DNA of 64,000 nt, taken from Streptomyces omiyaensis. Its GTDB lineage: Bacteria; Actinomycetota; Actinomycetes; Streptomycetales; Streptomycetaceae. Shown here one piece after another: positions 6,506-15,311 of this stretch (its first letter is position 1; the number at the start of each line of letters is the position of its first letter). The position numbers were made by a program, and so were the translations under genes. Where the stretch lies: positions 62,001 to 126,000 of the forward strand of contig NZ_BMVV01000022.1 in assembly GCF_014650895.1 (NCBI RefSeq), in the 5' to 3' direction. Under the pieces are notes generated by a model. It searched no databases, was not told where the DNA came from, and worked only from the letters and a program-made list of their open reading frames with translations.

Positions 6506-7846
6506 GTGTCCGCGTCCGCGTCCGCCACCGAGGCCAAGCCCTCGTCCCGGATACCGAAGGTCCCCTTCTGGGCCCAGATCGTCGCCGGCCTCGTGCTCGG
6601 CGTCCTGCTCGGCTGGATCGCCCGCAGCCAGGACGTGGCCTGGCTGAAGGAGACGCTGATCCAGGTCGGCGGCATCTTCGTCCAGCTGCTCAAGCTGGCC
6701 GTCGCCCCGCTCGTCTTCTTCGCGATCCTCGTCTCGATCACCAACCTGCGGAAGGTCAACAACGCGGCCCGCCTCGCCGCCCAGACCCTCCTCTGGTTCA
6801 TGATCACCTCGCTCGTCGCGGTCGCCATCGGCATCACGATCGGCCTGCTCACCAACCCCGGCTCCGGCACCGGCCTCACCCCGGCCGACGGCAAGGCGCC
6901 CGAGGGCCAGGGCAGCTGGATCGACTTCCTCACCGGCATCATCCCGACGGACGTCATCACGCCCTTCACCGAGCTGAACGTCCTCCAGATCGTCTTCATG
7001 GCGGCCGTCGCCGGCATCGCCGCCCTCCAGCTCGGCGAGAAGGCCCAGCCGATCCTCTCCCTCTCCGAGTCGATCCTGGAGCTGCTCCAGAAGGCCCTGT
7101 GGTGGGTCATCCGCCTCGCCCCGATCGGCACCGCCGGCCTCATCGGCAAGGCGATCGTCAACTACGGCTGGGACCTCCTCGGCAAGTACGCGACCTTCAC
7201 CGCCGACGTCTACATCGGCTGCGCCCTGGTCCTCTTCGGCGTCTACCCGCTGCTGCTCGCGACCGTCGCCAAGGTCAACCCGCTCCAGTTCTTCAAGGGC
7301 GCCTGGCCCGCCATCCAGCTGGCCTTCGTCTCCCGCTCCTCGGTCGGCACCATGCCGGTCACCCAGAAGGTCACCGAGCGCCTCGGCGTCCCGAAGGAGT
7401 ACGCCTCCTTCGCCGTCCCGTTCGGCGCCACCACCAAGATGGACGGCTGCGCCGCGATCTACCCGGCGCTCGCCGCGATCTTCATCGCGCAGATCTTCGA
7501 CGTCCAGCTCGGCGTCAAGGAGTACCTGCTCATCGCCTTCGTCTCGGTGATCGGCTCGGCGGCCACCGCCGGTCTGACCGGCGCGACGGTCATGCTGACG
7601 CTGACCCTGTCCACCCTCGGCCTCCCGCTGGAGGGCGTCGGCCTGCTCATGGCGATCGACCCGATCCTCGACATGATCCGGACCGCCACCAACGTCGCCG
7701 GCCAGGCGCTCGTCCCGGTGATCGTCTCCGCCCGCGAGAAGATCCTCGACCACACGGCCTACGAGAACGCCTCGGCGTCCCCGATCGACGACCCCGCGGA
7801 GGGCCGCGAGACCGAGCCGGAGAAGGCGGTCGTGGCCGCGGCCTGA
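6506..7846 (+). CDS. dicarboxylate/amino acid:cation symporter (DAACS family)
   Basis: A 446-residue polytopic membrane protein with the DAACS hallmarks: the serine-rich re-entrant loop V-S-R-S-S-V-G-T-M-P, the G-A-T-T-K-M-D-G-C-A motif of TM7 and the D-P-I-L-D-M-I-R-T-A-T-N-V motif of TM8. It imports dicarboxylates, glutamate/aspartate or (as in the TcyP branch) cystine with Na+ or H+. GGAG lies 7 bases before the GTG at 6506; GTG 6500 is also in frame. The upstream Cys-rich leader peptide makes a sulfur amino acid substrate worth considering, but the sequence alone does not decide it. A hairpin terminator follows. Confidence 0.9.
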   Translation: MSASASATEAKPSSRIPKVPFWAQIVAGLVLGVLLGWIARSQDVAWLKETLIQVGGIFVQLLKLAVAPLVFFAILVSITNLRKVNNAARLAAQTLLWFMITSLVAVAIGITIGLLTNPGSGTGLTPADGKAPEGQGSWIDFLTGIIPTDVITPFTELNVLQIVFMAAVAGIAALQLGEKAQPILSLSESILELLQKALWWVIRLAPIGTAGLIGKAIVNYGWDLLGKYATFTADVYIGCALVLFGVYPLLLATVAKVNPLQFFKGAWPAIQLAFVSRSSVGTMPVTQKVTERLGVPKEYASFAVPFGATTKMDGCAAIYPALAAIFIAQIFDVQLGVKEYLLIAFVSVIGSAATAGLTGATVMLTLTLSTLGLPLEGVGLLMAIDPILDMIRTATNVAGQALVPVIVSAREKILDHTAYENASASPIDDPAEGRETEPEKAVVAAA

Positions 7847-7875
7847 CCCCTTCCCGTACACCTCCGTACGCCTTC

Positions 7876-7907
7876 GTGCCCCTCGCCCCCGTCCGGGCGG
7901 GGGGCAC
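7876..7907. terminator. terminator after the symporter gene
   Basis: GTGCCCC at 7876-7882 pairs with GGGGCAC at 7901-7907, with further imperfect G/C pairing inside. It lies 30 bases beyond the symporter stop. Confidence 0.6.
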
Positions 7908-7966
7908 GTAGGCTTCTGCGGACACCTCTGACGATCATGGTCGGGACGGCGAGGGCGGAGAGAGAC

Positions 7967-8602
7967 GTGGCGGGGACCAAGAGGCTGCCGCGGGCCGTGC
8001 GCGAGCGGCAGATGATGGACGCCGCCGTGGCCTGCTTCGCCCGGCACGGGTACCAGGCGGCGTCGATGGACGAGATCGCCGAGCTGGCCGGGGTGTCGAA
8101 GCCGCTGGTCTACCTGTACCTGAACTCCAAGGAGGAGCTCTTCACCGCCTGCATCCGGCGGGAGGCGCAGGCGCTGCTCGACGCGGTCGCCGAGGTCGTG
8201 GCCGACGTGTCCGCGCCGCCGGACGAACGGCTGTGGGCGGGTCTGCTGGCCTTCTTCGGGCACGCCGCCGACCACCCGGACGCCTGGGCGGTGCTCAGCC
8301 GGCACGCCCGGACGCAGGGCGAGCCGTTCGCGACCGAGGCCGCCCGGATGCGGGAGGAGATCGCCGGCTTCGTGACCGGGCTGATCGGCGAGGCGGCGCG
8401 GTCGGCCCACGGCGGGGCCGCGATCGGCGAGCGGGACGTGGCCGCGCTGGCGCAGGCCCTGGTGGGGTCGGCGGAGTCGCTGGCGACCTGGGCCAACGAG
8501 ACGCCCGGGGTGTCGGCGCGGGAGGCGGCGGCCACGCTGATGAACTTCGCCTGGTCCGGGCTCGGAAACCTCATGAAAAACGAGCGCTGGTCTCCCCGAT
8601 GA
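7967..8602 (+). CDS. TetR/AcrR family transcriptional regulator
   Basis: A 211-residue protein with an N-terminal TetR helix-turn-helix (about residues 10-55: M-D-A-A-V-A-C-F-A-R-H-G-Y ... M-D-E-I-A-E-L-A-G-V-S-K-P-L-V-Y-L-Y-L-N-S-K-E-E-L-F) and an all-helical ligand domain. The GTG at 7967 has GGAG about 6 bases upstream. No CTGACG-type palindrome occurs at its promoter, so it is unlikely to control the acyl-CoA regulon described elsewhere. The acyl-CoA synthetase gene 240 bases downstream is a possible target. Confidence 0.88.
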   Translation: MAGTKRLPRAVRERQMMDAAVACFARHGYQAASMDEIAELAGVSKPLVYLYLNSKEELFTACIRREAQALLDAVAEVVADVSAPPDERLWAGLLAFFGHAADHPDAWAVLSRHARTQGEPFATEAARMREEIAGFVTGLIGEAARSAHGGAAIGERDVAALAQALVGSAESLATWANETPGVSAREAAATLMNFAWSGLGNLMKNERWSPR

Positions 8603-8841
8603 GCCTTACCCCGCAGTAAGGTTACCGGCTAGTCAACGGCGCTCCGCCTCCGTACGGCCGCGCTTCCGCTCCGTCTCCGTGCCGCCGTGCTTCCGCTTCG
8701 TTTCCGCACGTCCGCACGTCCGCACGTCCGCACGTCCGCGCCGTCTCCGTACGGCCGTACCGCCGCTCCACCACGCACCTCCGCACTTCTGCTCCACGAC
8801 GCACGACCTCTCGTCCATCGCGCAGAACCGAGGAGCCGCCC
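8603..8841. repeat. intergenic region with short tandem repeats
   Basis: This 239-base gap carries four exact head-to-tail copies of the octamer CCGCACGT (8704-8735) within a wider stretch of degenerate CCGTACGG/CCGCAC-type words. No gene is supported. It probably contains the promoter of the acyl-CoA synthetase gene. Confidence 0.6.
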
Positions 8842-10701
8842 GTGTCGACCGACCTCGCCCTCATCCGAGTCGACGGACGGGTCCGGGAGGTCTCCGCCCC
8901 CGCCCTCGTGCCCCGGGTGGACCGCGGCTCGCTCGCCGACCTGCCGTACGACAACGCCCGCCAGGCACCGGACGCCGTCGTCTTCTCCCGGAAGGACGGG
9001 GAGGGGACCTGGCGGGACGTCACCGCCGCCCGCTTCGCCGCCGAGGTGCACGCCGTCGCCAAGGGCCTCGTCGCCCACGGGCTCCGTCCCGGCGACCGGC
9101 TCGCCCTGATGGCCCGGACGACCTACGAGTGGACCCTGCTCGACTTCGCCGCCTGGGCCGCCGGACTCGTCACCGTCCCCGTCTACCCCACCTCCTCCGC
9201 CTTCCAGACCCGCTGGATCCTCCAGGACTCCGGCGCCGTCGCCTGCGTCGTCGAGGACGCCGGACAGGGCCGGCTCGTCTCCGCCGAGCGCGGCCGGCTG
9301 CCCGGGCTCGGCCACCTGTGGGTCCTCGACTCCGGAGCGGTCGACCAGCTCCGCAGGGCGGGGGCCCGGGTCCCCGACGAGACGGTGACCGCCCGGCGGG
9401 GGCTGCTCACCCCGGACGCCCTCGCCACCCTCGTCTACACCTCGGGCACCACCGGCCGCCCCAAGGGCTGCGCCCTCACCCACGCCAACTTCTTCGCCGA
9501 GGTCGACAACGCGGTCAGGCTCCTCCACCCCGTCTTCGCCCCCGAGGGCGGCGAACCGCCGTCCACCCTGCTCTTCCTGCCGCTCTCGCACGTCTTCGGC
9601 CGGATGGTGGCCGTCGGCTGCGTCCGCGCGCGGGTACGGGTCGGGCACGCGCCGACGGTGGAGGGCGACGCGCTCCTCGACGACCTGGCCGGCTTCCGTC
9701 CGACCTTCCTCCTCGCCATCCCGTACGTGATGGAGAAGGTCCACGACCGGGCCCGGGCCACCGCCGAACGCGCCGGGAAGGGCGCCGCCTTCGACCGGGC
9801 CGCGCGCGCCGCCCGCCGCTTCGGGCGGACCGACGCGCCCACCCTCTCGGTGCGGGCCGCGCGCGCCCTCTACGACCCGCTGGTCTACCGGCGGATCCGG
9901 GCGGCCCTGGGCGGCCGGGTGCGGTACGTGATCTGCGGCGGTTCGCCGCTGGGCGTGGGGCTCGCGGAGTTCTTCCGGGGCGCGGGCGTCGAGGTCTTCG
10001 AGGGGTACGGCCTGACGGAGACCACGGCCGCGTCCACGGTCACCCCGCCGCTCGCCCCGCGCACCGGCACGGTGGGCCTGCCGCTGCCCGGCACGGGGGT
10101 GCGGATCGCCGCCGACGGCGAGGTGTGGCTGCGCGGCCCGCACGTCTTCGCCGGCTACTGGGACGCGCAGCGCGGCACCGCCGTCCCGTACACCGACGGG
10201 GGCTGGTTCCCCACCGGCGACCTCGGCTCCCTCGACGACGACGGCTACCTCACCATCACCGGCCGCAAGAAGGACCTCCTCGTCACCTCCGCGGGGAAGA
10301 ACGTCGCCCCCGCCCCGCTGGAGGACTGGCTGCGCGCCCATCCGCTGGTCGCCCAGTGCGTCGTGGTCGGCGACGACCGGCCGTACGTCACCGCGCTGAT
10401 CACCCTGGACCACGAGGGCCTCGCCCACTGGCGGCGGATGCGGCGGAAGGACCACCTGGCGCTGTGGGAGCTGACCCGGGACGAGGAGCTCCTCGCGGTG
10501 GTGCAGAAGGCGGTGGACGACGCCAACCGACTGGTCTCGCGGGCCGAGTCGATCCGCGCCTTCCGGGTGCTCACCACCGAGTTCTCCGAGGCCTCGGGCC
10601 ACCTCACGCCGTCGCTGAAGCTCAAACGGCGGGCCGTGGTCAGGGACTTCGCGCGGGAGATCGAGTCGATGTACGGGGAGCACGCCGACTGCGCCGACTA
10701 G
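8842..10701 (+). CDS. long-chain acyl-CoA synthetase (AMP-forming)
   Basis: A 619-residue ANL-superfamily ligase. It has the P-loop-like motif Y-T-S-G-T-T-G-R-P-K-G (about residues 199-209), the G-Y-G-L-T-E-T motif (about 392-398), the D-G-G-W-F-P-T-G-D hinge region and the late G-R-K-K-D-L-L-V-T-S-A-G-K-N motif. It activates a fatty acid to its acyl-CoA via an acyl-AMP. The length and C-terminus match the FadD15-like long-chain branch. GAGGAG lies about 9 bases before the GTG start. It stands alone, and there is no CTGACG operator in front. Confidence 0.9.
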   Translation: MSTDLALIRVDGRVREVSAPALVPRVDRGSLADLPYDNARQAPDAVVFSRKDGEGTWRDVTAARFAAEVHAVAKGLVAHGLRPGDRLALMARTTYEWTLLDFAAWAAGLVTVPVYPTSSAFQTRWILQDSGAVACVVEDAGQGRLVSAERGRLPGLGHLWVLDSGAVDQLRRAGARVPDETVTARRGLLTPDALATLVYTSGTTGRPKGCALTHANFFAEVDNAVRLLHPVFAPEGGEPPSTLLFLPLSHVFGRMVAVGCVRARVRVGHAPTVEGDALLDDLAGFRPTFLLAIPYVMEKVHDRARATAERAGKGAAFDRAARAARRFGRTDAPTLSVRAARALYDPLVYRRIRAALGGRVRYVICGGSPLGVGLAEFFRGAGVEVFEGYGLTETTAASTVTPPLAPRTGTVGLPLPGTGVRIAADGEVWLRGPHVFAGYWDAQRGTAVPYTDGGWFPTGDLGSLDDDGYLTITGRKKDLLVTSAGKNVAPAPLEDWLRAHPLVAQCVVVGDDRPYVTALITLDHEGLAHWRRMRRKDHLALWELTRDEELLAVVQKAVDDANRLVSRAESIRAFRVLTTEFSEASGHLTPSLKLKRRAVVRDFAREIESMYGEHADCAD

Positions 10702-10773
10702 GACGTCCCCTCCGGAGCCCGCCGGGCTGCGGGGGCCGGGCGGGATCCGGAAGGGACGGCCGCGTACCCGGCG

Positions 10774-11427
10774 CTACGGCCAGAGGAGTTCGCGGGTCCA
10801 GCCCCCGGCCGTGCGGCGGTAGCGCAGCCGGAGGTGGCGGCGGCGGGCGTCGCCCTGGAAGAACTCGACCTCGACCGGTTCCACCAGGTACAGCGTCCAG
10901 GTCGGGGCGTCCGCGTCCGGCTCGGTCTCGGCGCGGTGCCAGGCCGCGTCGCTCGCCGCCGCGAGGGTCTCCGGGGAGTCCAGGAGCTCGCTCTGGCGGC
11001 CGGTGAGGGCGGCGGCGAGGGCGCCCGTGGTGCGGGCGTGGAGGTCCGCGTACGCCTCCTCGGGGGGCGCGGTCGTGACGTGGCCCCTGACCCGGACCTG
11101 GCGGCCCTGGACCGGCCAGTAGAAGCCGAGCGCGGCCTCGGGGCGGGCGGCGAGCTGGCGGCCCTTCGCGCTGGTGGCGTGCGAGGCGAAGTGCCAGCCC
11201 CGGGCGTCGGCGTCGTGCAGCATCACCGTGCGGACGTCGGGCCGGCCGTCCGCGCCGGCCGTGGCGAGGGAGAGCGTGTGCGGCTCCGGCTGCCCGGCGG
11301 CCGCGGCGGCCGTGAACCACTCGTGGAAGAGCGGGAGGGGCTCGGGCGGCGCGGACGCCGGGTCGAAGGAGGGCAGTGCGGTGTCCCAGACGCGCAGCGA
11401 GCGCAGGACGTGGTGGAAGTCGCTCAT
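10774..11427 (-). CDS. pyridoxamine 5'-phosphate oxidase family flavoprotein
   Basis: A 217-residue protein of the PdxH fold. Conserved parts are R-T-V-M-L-H-D (FMN-binding strand), the W-H-F-A-S-H-A-T-S-A-K-G-R-Q-L motif, the P-E-A-A-L-G-F-Y-W-P-V-Q-G-R-Q-V-R-V-R-G strand pair, and the C-terminal R-R-x-x-G-G-W-T-R-E-L-L-W-P. It may be true PNP oxidase or one of the related secondary-metabolism oxidases. The substrate-binding C-terminus R-L-R-Y-R-R-x-x-x-G-W is PdxH-like. It is convergent with the acyl-CoA synthetase gene. Confidence 0.82.
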   Translation of the reverse strand: MSDFHHVLRSLRVWDTALPSFDPASAPPEPLPLFHEWFTAAAAAGQPEPHTLSLATAGADGRPDVRTVMLHDADARGWHFASHATSAKGRQLAARPEAALGFYWPVQGRQVRVRGHVTTAPPEEAYADLHARTTGALAAALTGRQSELLDSPETLAAASDAAWHRAETEPDADAPTWTLYLVEPVEVEFFQGDARRRHLRLRYRRTAGGWTRELLWP

Positions 11428-11489
11428 GCGGCGAGCGTAGGCGGGCCGGGCCCGGCGCGGGGCGCCGCGTCCGGCCGCGCCCCCACGGC

Positions 11490-12671
11490 TCAGTCGCGGC
11501 CGAGGACCACCGTGCCCGAGGAGCAGAACCAGCCGCCCGTGCCGGAGGCGAGGGCCAGGCGGGGGAGGGTGCCGTCGGGGCGGCGGACCTGGAGGCCGGG
11601 GGCCTCGCCGCGGAGCTGGCGGACGGCCTCGACGAGGAGGAAGAGGCCGCGCATGCCGGGGTGGCAGGCGGAGAGCCCGCCGCCGTCGGTGTTGACCGGC
11701 ACCGCGTCCTTCCCGGCGAAGTAGGCCCCGCCCTCGCCCTTGGCGCAGAAGCCGAGGTCCTCCAGGGTCACCAGCGTCATGTAGGTGAAGGCGTCGTAGA
11801 TCTCGGCGACGTCGATGTCGTCGGGGGTGACCCCGGCCCGCTCGAAGGCGAGCCGGCCGCTGACGGCCGCGGGGGAGACGGTGAAGTCCTCCCACTCGGA
11901 CATCGTGGTGTGCGAGACGTGCTCGCCGGTGCCGAGCACCCAGACGGGCGCCTTCGCGGTGTCGGGGACGTACTCCTCGGCGACCAGCAGCACCGCGCAG
12001 CCGCCGTCGCTGCGGATGCAGCAGTGCAGCTTGGTGAAGGGGTCGGCGATCATCGGGCCGGAGAGGACCTCGTCGACGGTGACCGGCTCCCGGAACATGG
12101 CCTCGGGGTTCAGGGCCGCGTGCGCCCGCGCCCGGACGGCGACCTCGGCGAGCTGCTCCGGGGTGGTGCCGTACCGGTGCATGTGGCGGCGGGCGGCCAT
12201 CGCGTACTTGGCGACCAGGGTGTGCCCGTACGGCACCTCGAACTGGAGCGGGCCGCGGGCGCCGAAGGAGAGGTTGGAGGTGCGGCGGCGGGCCTTGACG
12301 TCGGCGCGCGCGGTGGAGCCGTAGACGAGCAGGACCGCCTTGGCGTGCCCGGCGGCGATGGCGTCGGCCGCGTGGGCGGCCATGACCTCCCAGGTGGCGC
12401 CGCCGACGGCGGTGGAGTCCACCCAGGTGGGGCGCAGGCCCAGGTATTCGGCGACCTCGACCGGGGCGAGGGTGCCGAGCCCGGCGGAGGCGAGTCCGTC
12501 GACGAGGGAGCGGTCGAGGCCGCTGTCGGCGAGGGCGCGGCGGGCGGCCTGGGCGTGCAGCGCGTGGGGGGTGGCCTCGTCGACCCGGCCGCAGTCGGAG
12601 AGGGCGACGCCGGCGACGGCGACCCGGCGGCGGCCCCGGCTGCTGCGTGAGGTGGTGCCGATGGCGGTCAT
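11490..12671 (-). CDS. lipid-transfer protein / thiolase-fold enzyme (Ltp/SCP-x type)
   Basis: A 393-residue thiolase-superfamily protein of the SCP-x/Ltp branch used in steroid and branched-chain acyl-CoA breakdown. Landmarks are V-A-V-A-G-V-A-L-S-D-C-G near the N-terminus, D-I-D-V-A-E-I-Y-D-A-F-T-Y, and the late G-G-G-L-S-A-C-H-P-G-M-R-G. The usual nucleophilic Cys region reads A-V-G-G-A-T-W-E-V, so the first catalytic Cys appears absent while the C-H-P motif is kept. It is divergent from an acyl-CoA dehydrogenase gene, with a CTGACG-type palindrome 4 bases upstream of its start. Cleavage of a beta-keto or beta-hydroxy acyl-CoA is likely but unproven. Confidence 0.82.
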   Translation of the reverse strand: MTAIGTTSRSSRGRRRVAVAGVALSDCGRVDEATPHALHAQAARRALADSGLDRSLVDGLASAGLGTLAPVEVAEYLGLRPTWVDSTAVGGATWEVMAAHAADAIAAGHAKAVLLVYGSTARADVKARRRTSNLSFGARGPLQFEVPYGHTLVAKYAMAARRHMHRYGTTPEQLAEVAVRARAHAALNPEAMFREPVTVDEVLSGPMIADPFTKLHCCIRSDGGCAVLLVAEEYVPDTAKAPVWVLGTGEHVSHTTMSEWEDFTVSPAAVSGRLAFERAGVTPDDIDVAEIYDAFTYMTLVTLEDLGFCAKGEGGAYFAGKDAVPVNTDGGGLSACHPGMRGLFLLVEAVRQLRGEAPGLQVRRPDGTLPRLALASGTGGWFCSSGTVVLGRD

Positions 12672-12675
12672 GGAT

Positions 12676-12690
12676 CTGACGGTACATCAG
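12676..12690. promoter_or_regulatory. CTGACG palindrome at the Ltp gene start
   Basis: CTGACGGTACATCAG differs from CTGACGnnnCGTCAG at one of twelve fixed positions. Its flanks extend the dyad (GATCTGA...TCAGATC). It ends 4 bases from the minus-strand start codon, so binding would block initiation of that gene. Confidence 0.75.
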
Positions 12691-12746
12691 ATCCGTTCGA
12701 TCGGGACCCGCGTCGCTCTGGGCAACCGCCCCTCCGGAGACCTAGC

Positions 12747-12761
12747 ATGACGGACCGTCAG
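12747..12761. promoter_or_regulatory. CTGACG palindrome upstream of the acyl-CoA dehydrogenase gene
   Basis: ATGACGGACCGTCAG matches the shared palindrome at 11 of 12 positions. A -10-like TAGCAT (12743-12748) abuts it, and the ribosome site GGAGGGAG follows. It would cover the transcription start of the plus-strand gene. Confidence 0.72.
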
Positions 12762-12777
12762 ATACGGAGGGAGCCCC

Positions 12778-13995
12778 ATGGACACCGCCGAAGGCGCGGA
12801 CCCCGCCGCGCTCACCGAGGAACAGCGGGAGATCCGCCGCACCCTGCGGGACCTGCTCGACCGGCACGCCGGCCGCCCGGCCGCCCGCACCGCCCCCACC
12901 GAGGGCTACGACCCCGCCCTGTGGGCCCGCATGTCCGGCGAGCTGGGCCTCCCCGGCCTCGCCCTCCCCGAGGAGTACGGAGGCGCCGGCCGCGGCACCC
13001 CCGCCCTCGCCCTCGTCTGCGAGGAGACCGGCCGCGCCCTCGCCGCCTCCCCGCTCCTCGCCACCAGCGTCCTCGCCGCCCCGCTCGTCGCCGCCCTCGG
13101 CACCCCCGCCCAGCGCGCCGAACTCCTGCCCCGCATCGCCGACGGCAGCCTCACCTGCGCGCTCGCCGCCCCCGGCGGCTCCCTCGCCCACGCCCTCGGC
13201 CTCACCGGCGACAACACCACCGGAGCCTGGTCCGGCGACGGCCGGGCCGGCGGGGTCCAGGCCCGGCCCGCCCCCGACGGCGACGGCCGGCTCCTCTACG
13301 GCGAGGCCGAACAGGTCCTCGACGGGCACAGCGCCGGACTCCTCCTCGTCGCCGCCCACACCGGCGGCTTCGCCCGCAGCCGCACCCTGCTCTACCTCGT
13401 CCGCCCGGAGGACGCCGGCCCCGCACTCGTCCGCACCCGCCGCACCGGCCTCGACCCCACCCGCTCCCCGGCCGGCGTCCAGCTCCGCGACGTGCCGGCG
13501 ACGCTCCTCGGCGAGGACCCCGACGACCCCGCCGACATCACCCGCGCCCTCGCCGCCGCCGGCCGCACCGCCGCCGTCCTGCTCGCCGCCGAGGCCACCG
13601 GGGCCGCCCGCGGCGCCCTCGAACGCACCCTCGGCGACGTCGCCGCCCGCGAACGCTCCGGCCGCCCCGCCGGAGCCCTCCGGGCCGCCCGGCACCGCCT
13701 CGCCGACCTGCACGTCCAGGTCGAGGCCGCCCGCGCGCTGACCTACTGCGCCGCGCGCGAGCCGGGACCCGGCCCCGAGAGCGGCCCGTTCGCCCTCGCC
13801 CAGGCCCTCGAAGCCCTCCGCGCCGCCGCGGGCGAGGCCGTCCGGCTGCACGGCGGCACCGGCGCCGCCCCCGAGCACGAAGCCCACCTGTACTTCCGGC
13901 GCGCCGCCGCCGACGAGCTCCTCTTCGGGCCCGCCGCACGCCTCCGGGCCCGCGCCGCGGAGCGCACCGGACTCCTCGGAGAGGCGGCCGCCTGA
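12778..13995 (+). CDS. acyl-CoA dehydrogenase family protein
   Basis: A 405-residue flavoprotein. The N-terminal helical domain contains the L-P-G-L-A-L-P-E-E-Y-G-G-A-G-R-G motif, and the C-terminal domain has R-L-H-G-G-T-G-A-A-P-E-H-E-A-H-L-Y-F-R-R, equivalent to the V-H-G-G-x-G-x-x-x-E-H segment of FadE proteins. The beta domain is Ala/Gly-rich and diverged. It oxidises an acyl-CoA to the enoyl-CoA with FAD. GGAGGGAG lies 4 bases before the ATG. It is coupled to the next gene by a TGATG overlap and divergent from the Ltp gene, sharing two palindromic operators with it. Confidence 0.87.
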   Translation: MDTAEGADPAALTEEQREIRRTLRDLLDRHAGRPAARTAPTEGYDPALWARMSGELGLPGLALPEEYGGAGRGTPALALVCEETGRALAASPLLATSVLAAPLVAALGTPAQRAELLPRIADGSLTCALAAPGGSLAHALGLTGDNTTGAWSGDGRAGGVQARPAPDGDGRLLYGEAEQVLDGHSAGLLLVAAHTGGFARSRTLLYLVRPEDAGPALVRTRRTGLDPTRSPAGVQLRDVPATLLGEDPDDPADITRALAAAGRTAAVLLAAEATGAARGALERTLGDVAARERSGRPAGALRAARHRLADLHVQVEAARALTYCAAREPGPGPESGPFALAQALEALRAAAGEAVRLHGGTGAAPEHEAHLYFRRAAADELLFGPAARLRARAAERTGLLGEAAA

Positions 13996-14468
13996 TGCCC
14001 ATCGGAGTGAGGTTCGTCCAGAAGGTCTCCTCGACCCGGACCTTCGCCAGGGTGGCGCCCCACGTCATCCCCGCCCTCGACAAGGCCGTGCACCGGCTCA
14101 GCGGGGGAAGGGTGCTGCTCAGCGCCCGGATGCTGCCCGGCGTCGTGCTCACCGCCAAGGGGGCCAGGAGCGGGCGGGAGCGGACCACCCCGCTCGCCTG
14201 CATGCCGGAGCCCGACCGGGGGACCTGGCTGCTCGTCGGCTCCAACTTCGGCCGCCCCGGGCACCCCGCCTGGACCGCCAACCTGCTCGCCCATCCGGAC
14301 GCCGAGATCAGCTGGAAGGGTGAGACCGTCCCCGTCCGGGCCGAACGGCTGACGGGCGAGGAGCGGGCGGCCGCCTGGGCGGCCGCCCTCGTCTTCTGGC
14401 CGCCGTACGCCTCCTACCAGGCCCGGGTGGACCGCGAGATCCGGCTCTTCCGCCTCACCCGGCGGTGA
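13995..14468 (+). CDS. Ddn-like deazaflavin (F420)-dependent nitroreductase/quinone reductase family protein
   Basis: A 157-residue split-barrel protein. The L-L-S-A-R-M-L-P-G-V-V-L-T-A-K-G-A-R-S-G-R-E-R-T-T-P-L strand pattern (T-x-x-G-R-x-S-G-x-x-R-x-x-P) and the S-N-F-G-R-P-G-H-P-A-W-T-A-N-L-L-A-H-P-D-A segment are the family's F420-binding hallmarks. Such proteins reduce quinones, enones or nitro compounds with F420H2. Its ATG overlaps the acyl-CoA dehydrogenase stop, so it belongs to that CTGACG-controlled operon. Confidence 0.86.
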   Translation: MPIGVRFVQKVSSTRTFARVAPHVIPALDKAVHRLSGGRVLLSARMLPGVVLTAKGARSGRERTTPLACMPEPDRGTWLLVGSNFGRPGHPAWTANLLAHPDAEISWKGETVPVRAERLTGEERAAAWAAALVFWPPYASYQARVDREIRLFRLTRR

Positions 14469-14663
14469 GGACCCGGCCGCGCCGGGAGCCCGAACGCGGC
14501 GGGAGTCCCGGCCGCGGCGGGGCCTGCGCACGCCACGGGACCCCCGGACACGACGACGCCGACGGCGGTCCCGCCCCGCGAGGGGGCGGCGACCGGCGTC
14601 GGCGTCGACGACAGGACGGGGGAGGAGCGGGCTCCGGGCGGCCCGCCCGGGAGGGGCCCCGGA
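14469..14663. other. GC-rich intergenic region between convergent genes
   Basis: No gene is supported. The end of this gap holds an imperfect inverted repeat in which GACGCCGACGG and its surroundings (about 14548-14565) face GCGTCGGCGTCG (about 14593-14612). It probably terminates transcription from both sides. Confidence 0.45.
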
Positions 14664-15311
14664 CTATCTGACCGGCTTCTTGCCGGTGATGCCCAGATGC
14701 ACCAGCAGGGCGAGGTTCGGCTTGAGTTCGGCCTGCTTCACGCCCCAGGTGGTGAAGCCCTTCTGGTGGCCGGCGACCGAGGCCAGCATCGCCACGAGCG
14801 AACCCGCCATCGCGGCCGCGCTGACCTCCTTGTCGACCTTGCCCTTGGCCTGGAGCTCCTTCACCGCGTCCGTCAGGGAGTTGGTGACCGAGTTCAGGAT
14901 CTTCATGCGGATCTTGTAGAACCGCTTGTCGCCCTCGGCGGCCCCGAGGTCCACGACCCGCAGGATCGCGTCGTGCCTCCGCCAGAAGTCGAGGAAGCCG
15001 TCGACGAGTTCCTCGGAGGTCTGCCAGGCCGCCTTGCCGACCCAGGAGCGGCCGGAGACCAGCTCGGTCAACCCGGCGCCCTCCTTCGCCATTTCCTCCG
15101 CGAGCTCCAGGACGGCGCCCTCGACGTCCGGGAAGTACTGATAGAACGTCGCGGGTGAAGTACCCGCCTTCCGGGCCACGTCGATCACCTTGACGTCCCG
15201 GTACGGCGAGGAGCTGAGCATCTCACCGAGGCAGTCGAGCAGCTTCTGCCGCGTCGCCTGGCCGCGTCGTCCGGCCACGCGGCCGTCGACGGTGCGTACT
15301 TGTCCTGTCAT
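14664..15311 (-). CDS. TetR family regulator, likely controller of the CTGACG regulon
   Basis: A 215-residue protein. The N-terminal helix-turn-helix (about residues 17-64: T-R-Q-K-L-L-D-C-L-G-E-M ... V-I-D-V-A-R-K-A-G-T-S-P-A-T-F-Y-Q-Y-F-P-D) is followed by a helical ligand domain (L-V-D-G-F-L-D-F-W-R-R-H-D-A-I-L-R-V-V-D-L). It lies directly beyond the acyl-CoA dehydrogenase/Ddn operon. A degenerate copy of the regulon palindrome (10 of 12 positions) overlaps its own start codon, which is the normal arrangement for an autorepressing TetR. That it controls the other CTGACG sites is inference. The ligand would be an acyl-CoA or related acid. Confidence 0.85.
   Translation of the reverse strand: MTGQVRTVDGRVAGRRGQATRQKLLDCLGEMLSSSPYRDVKVIDVARKAGTSPATFYQYFPDVEGAVLELAEEMAKEGAGLTELVSGRSWVGKAAWQTSEELVDGFLDFWRRHDAILRVVDLGAAEGDKRFYKIRMKILNSVTNSLTDAVKELQAKGKVDKEVSAAAMAGSLVAMLASVAGHQKGFTTWGVKQAELKPNLALLVHLGITGKKPVR

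Noticed and set aside
8704..8735. CRISPR-like array
   Set aside because: The repeats are 8 bases long and contiguous, with no spacers.
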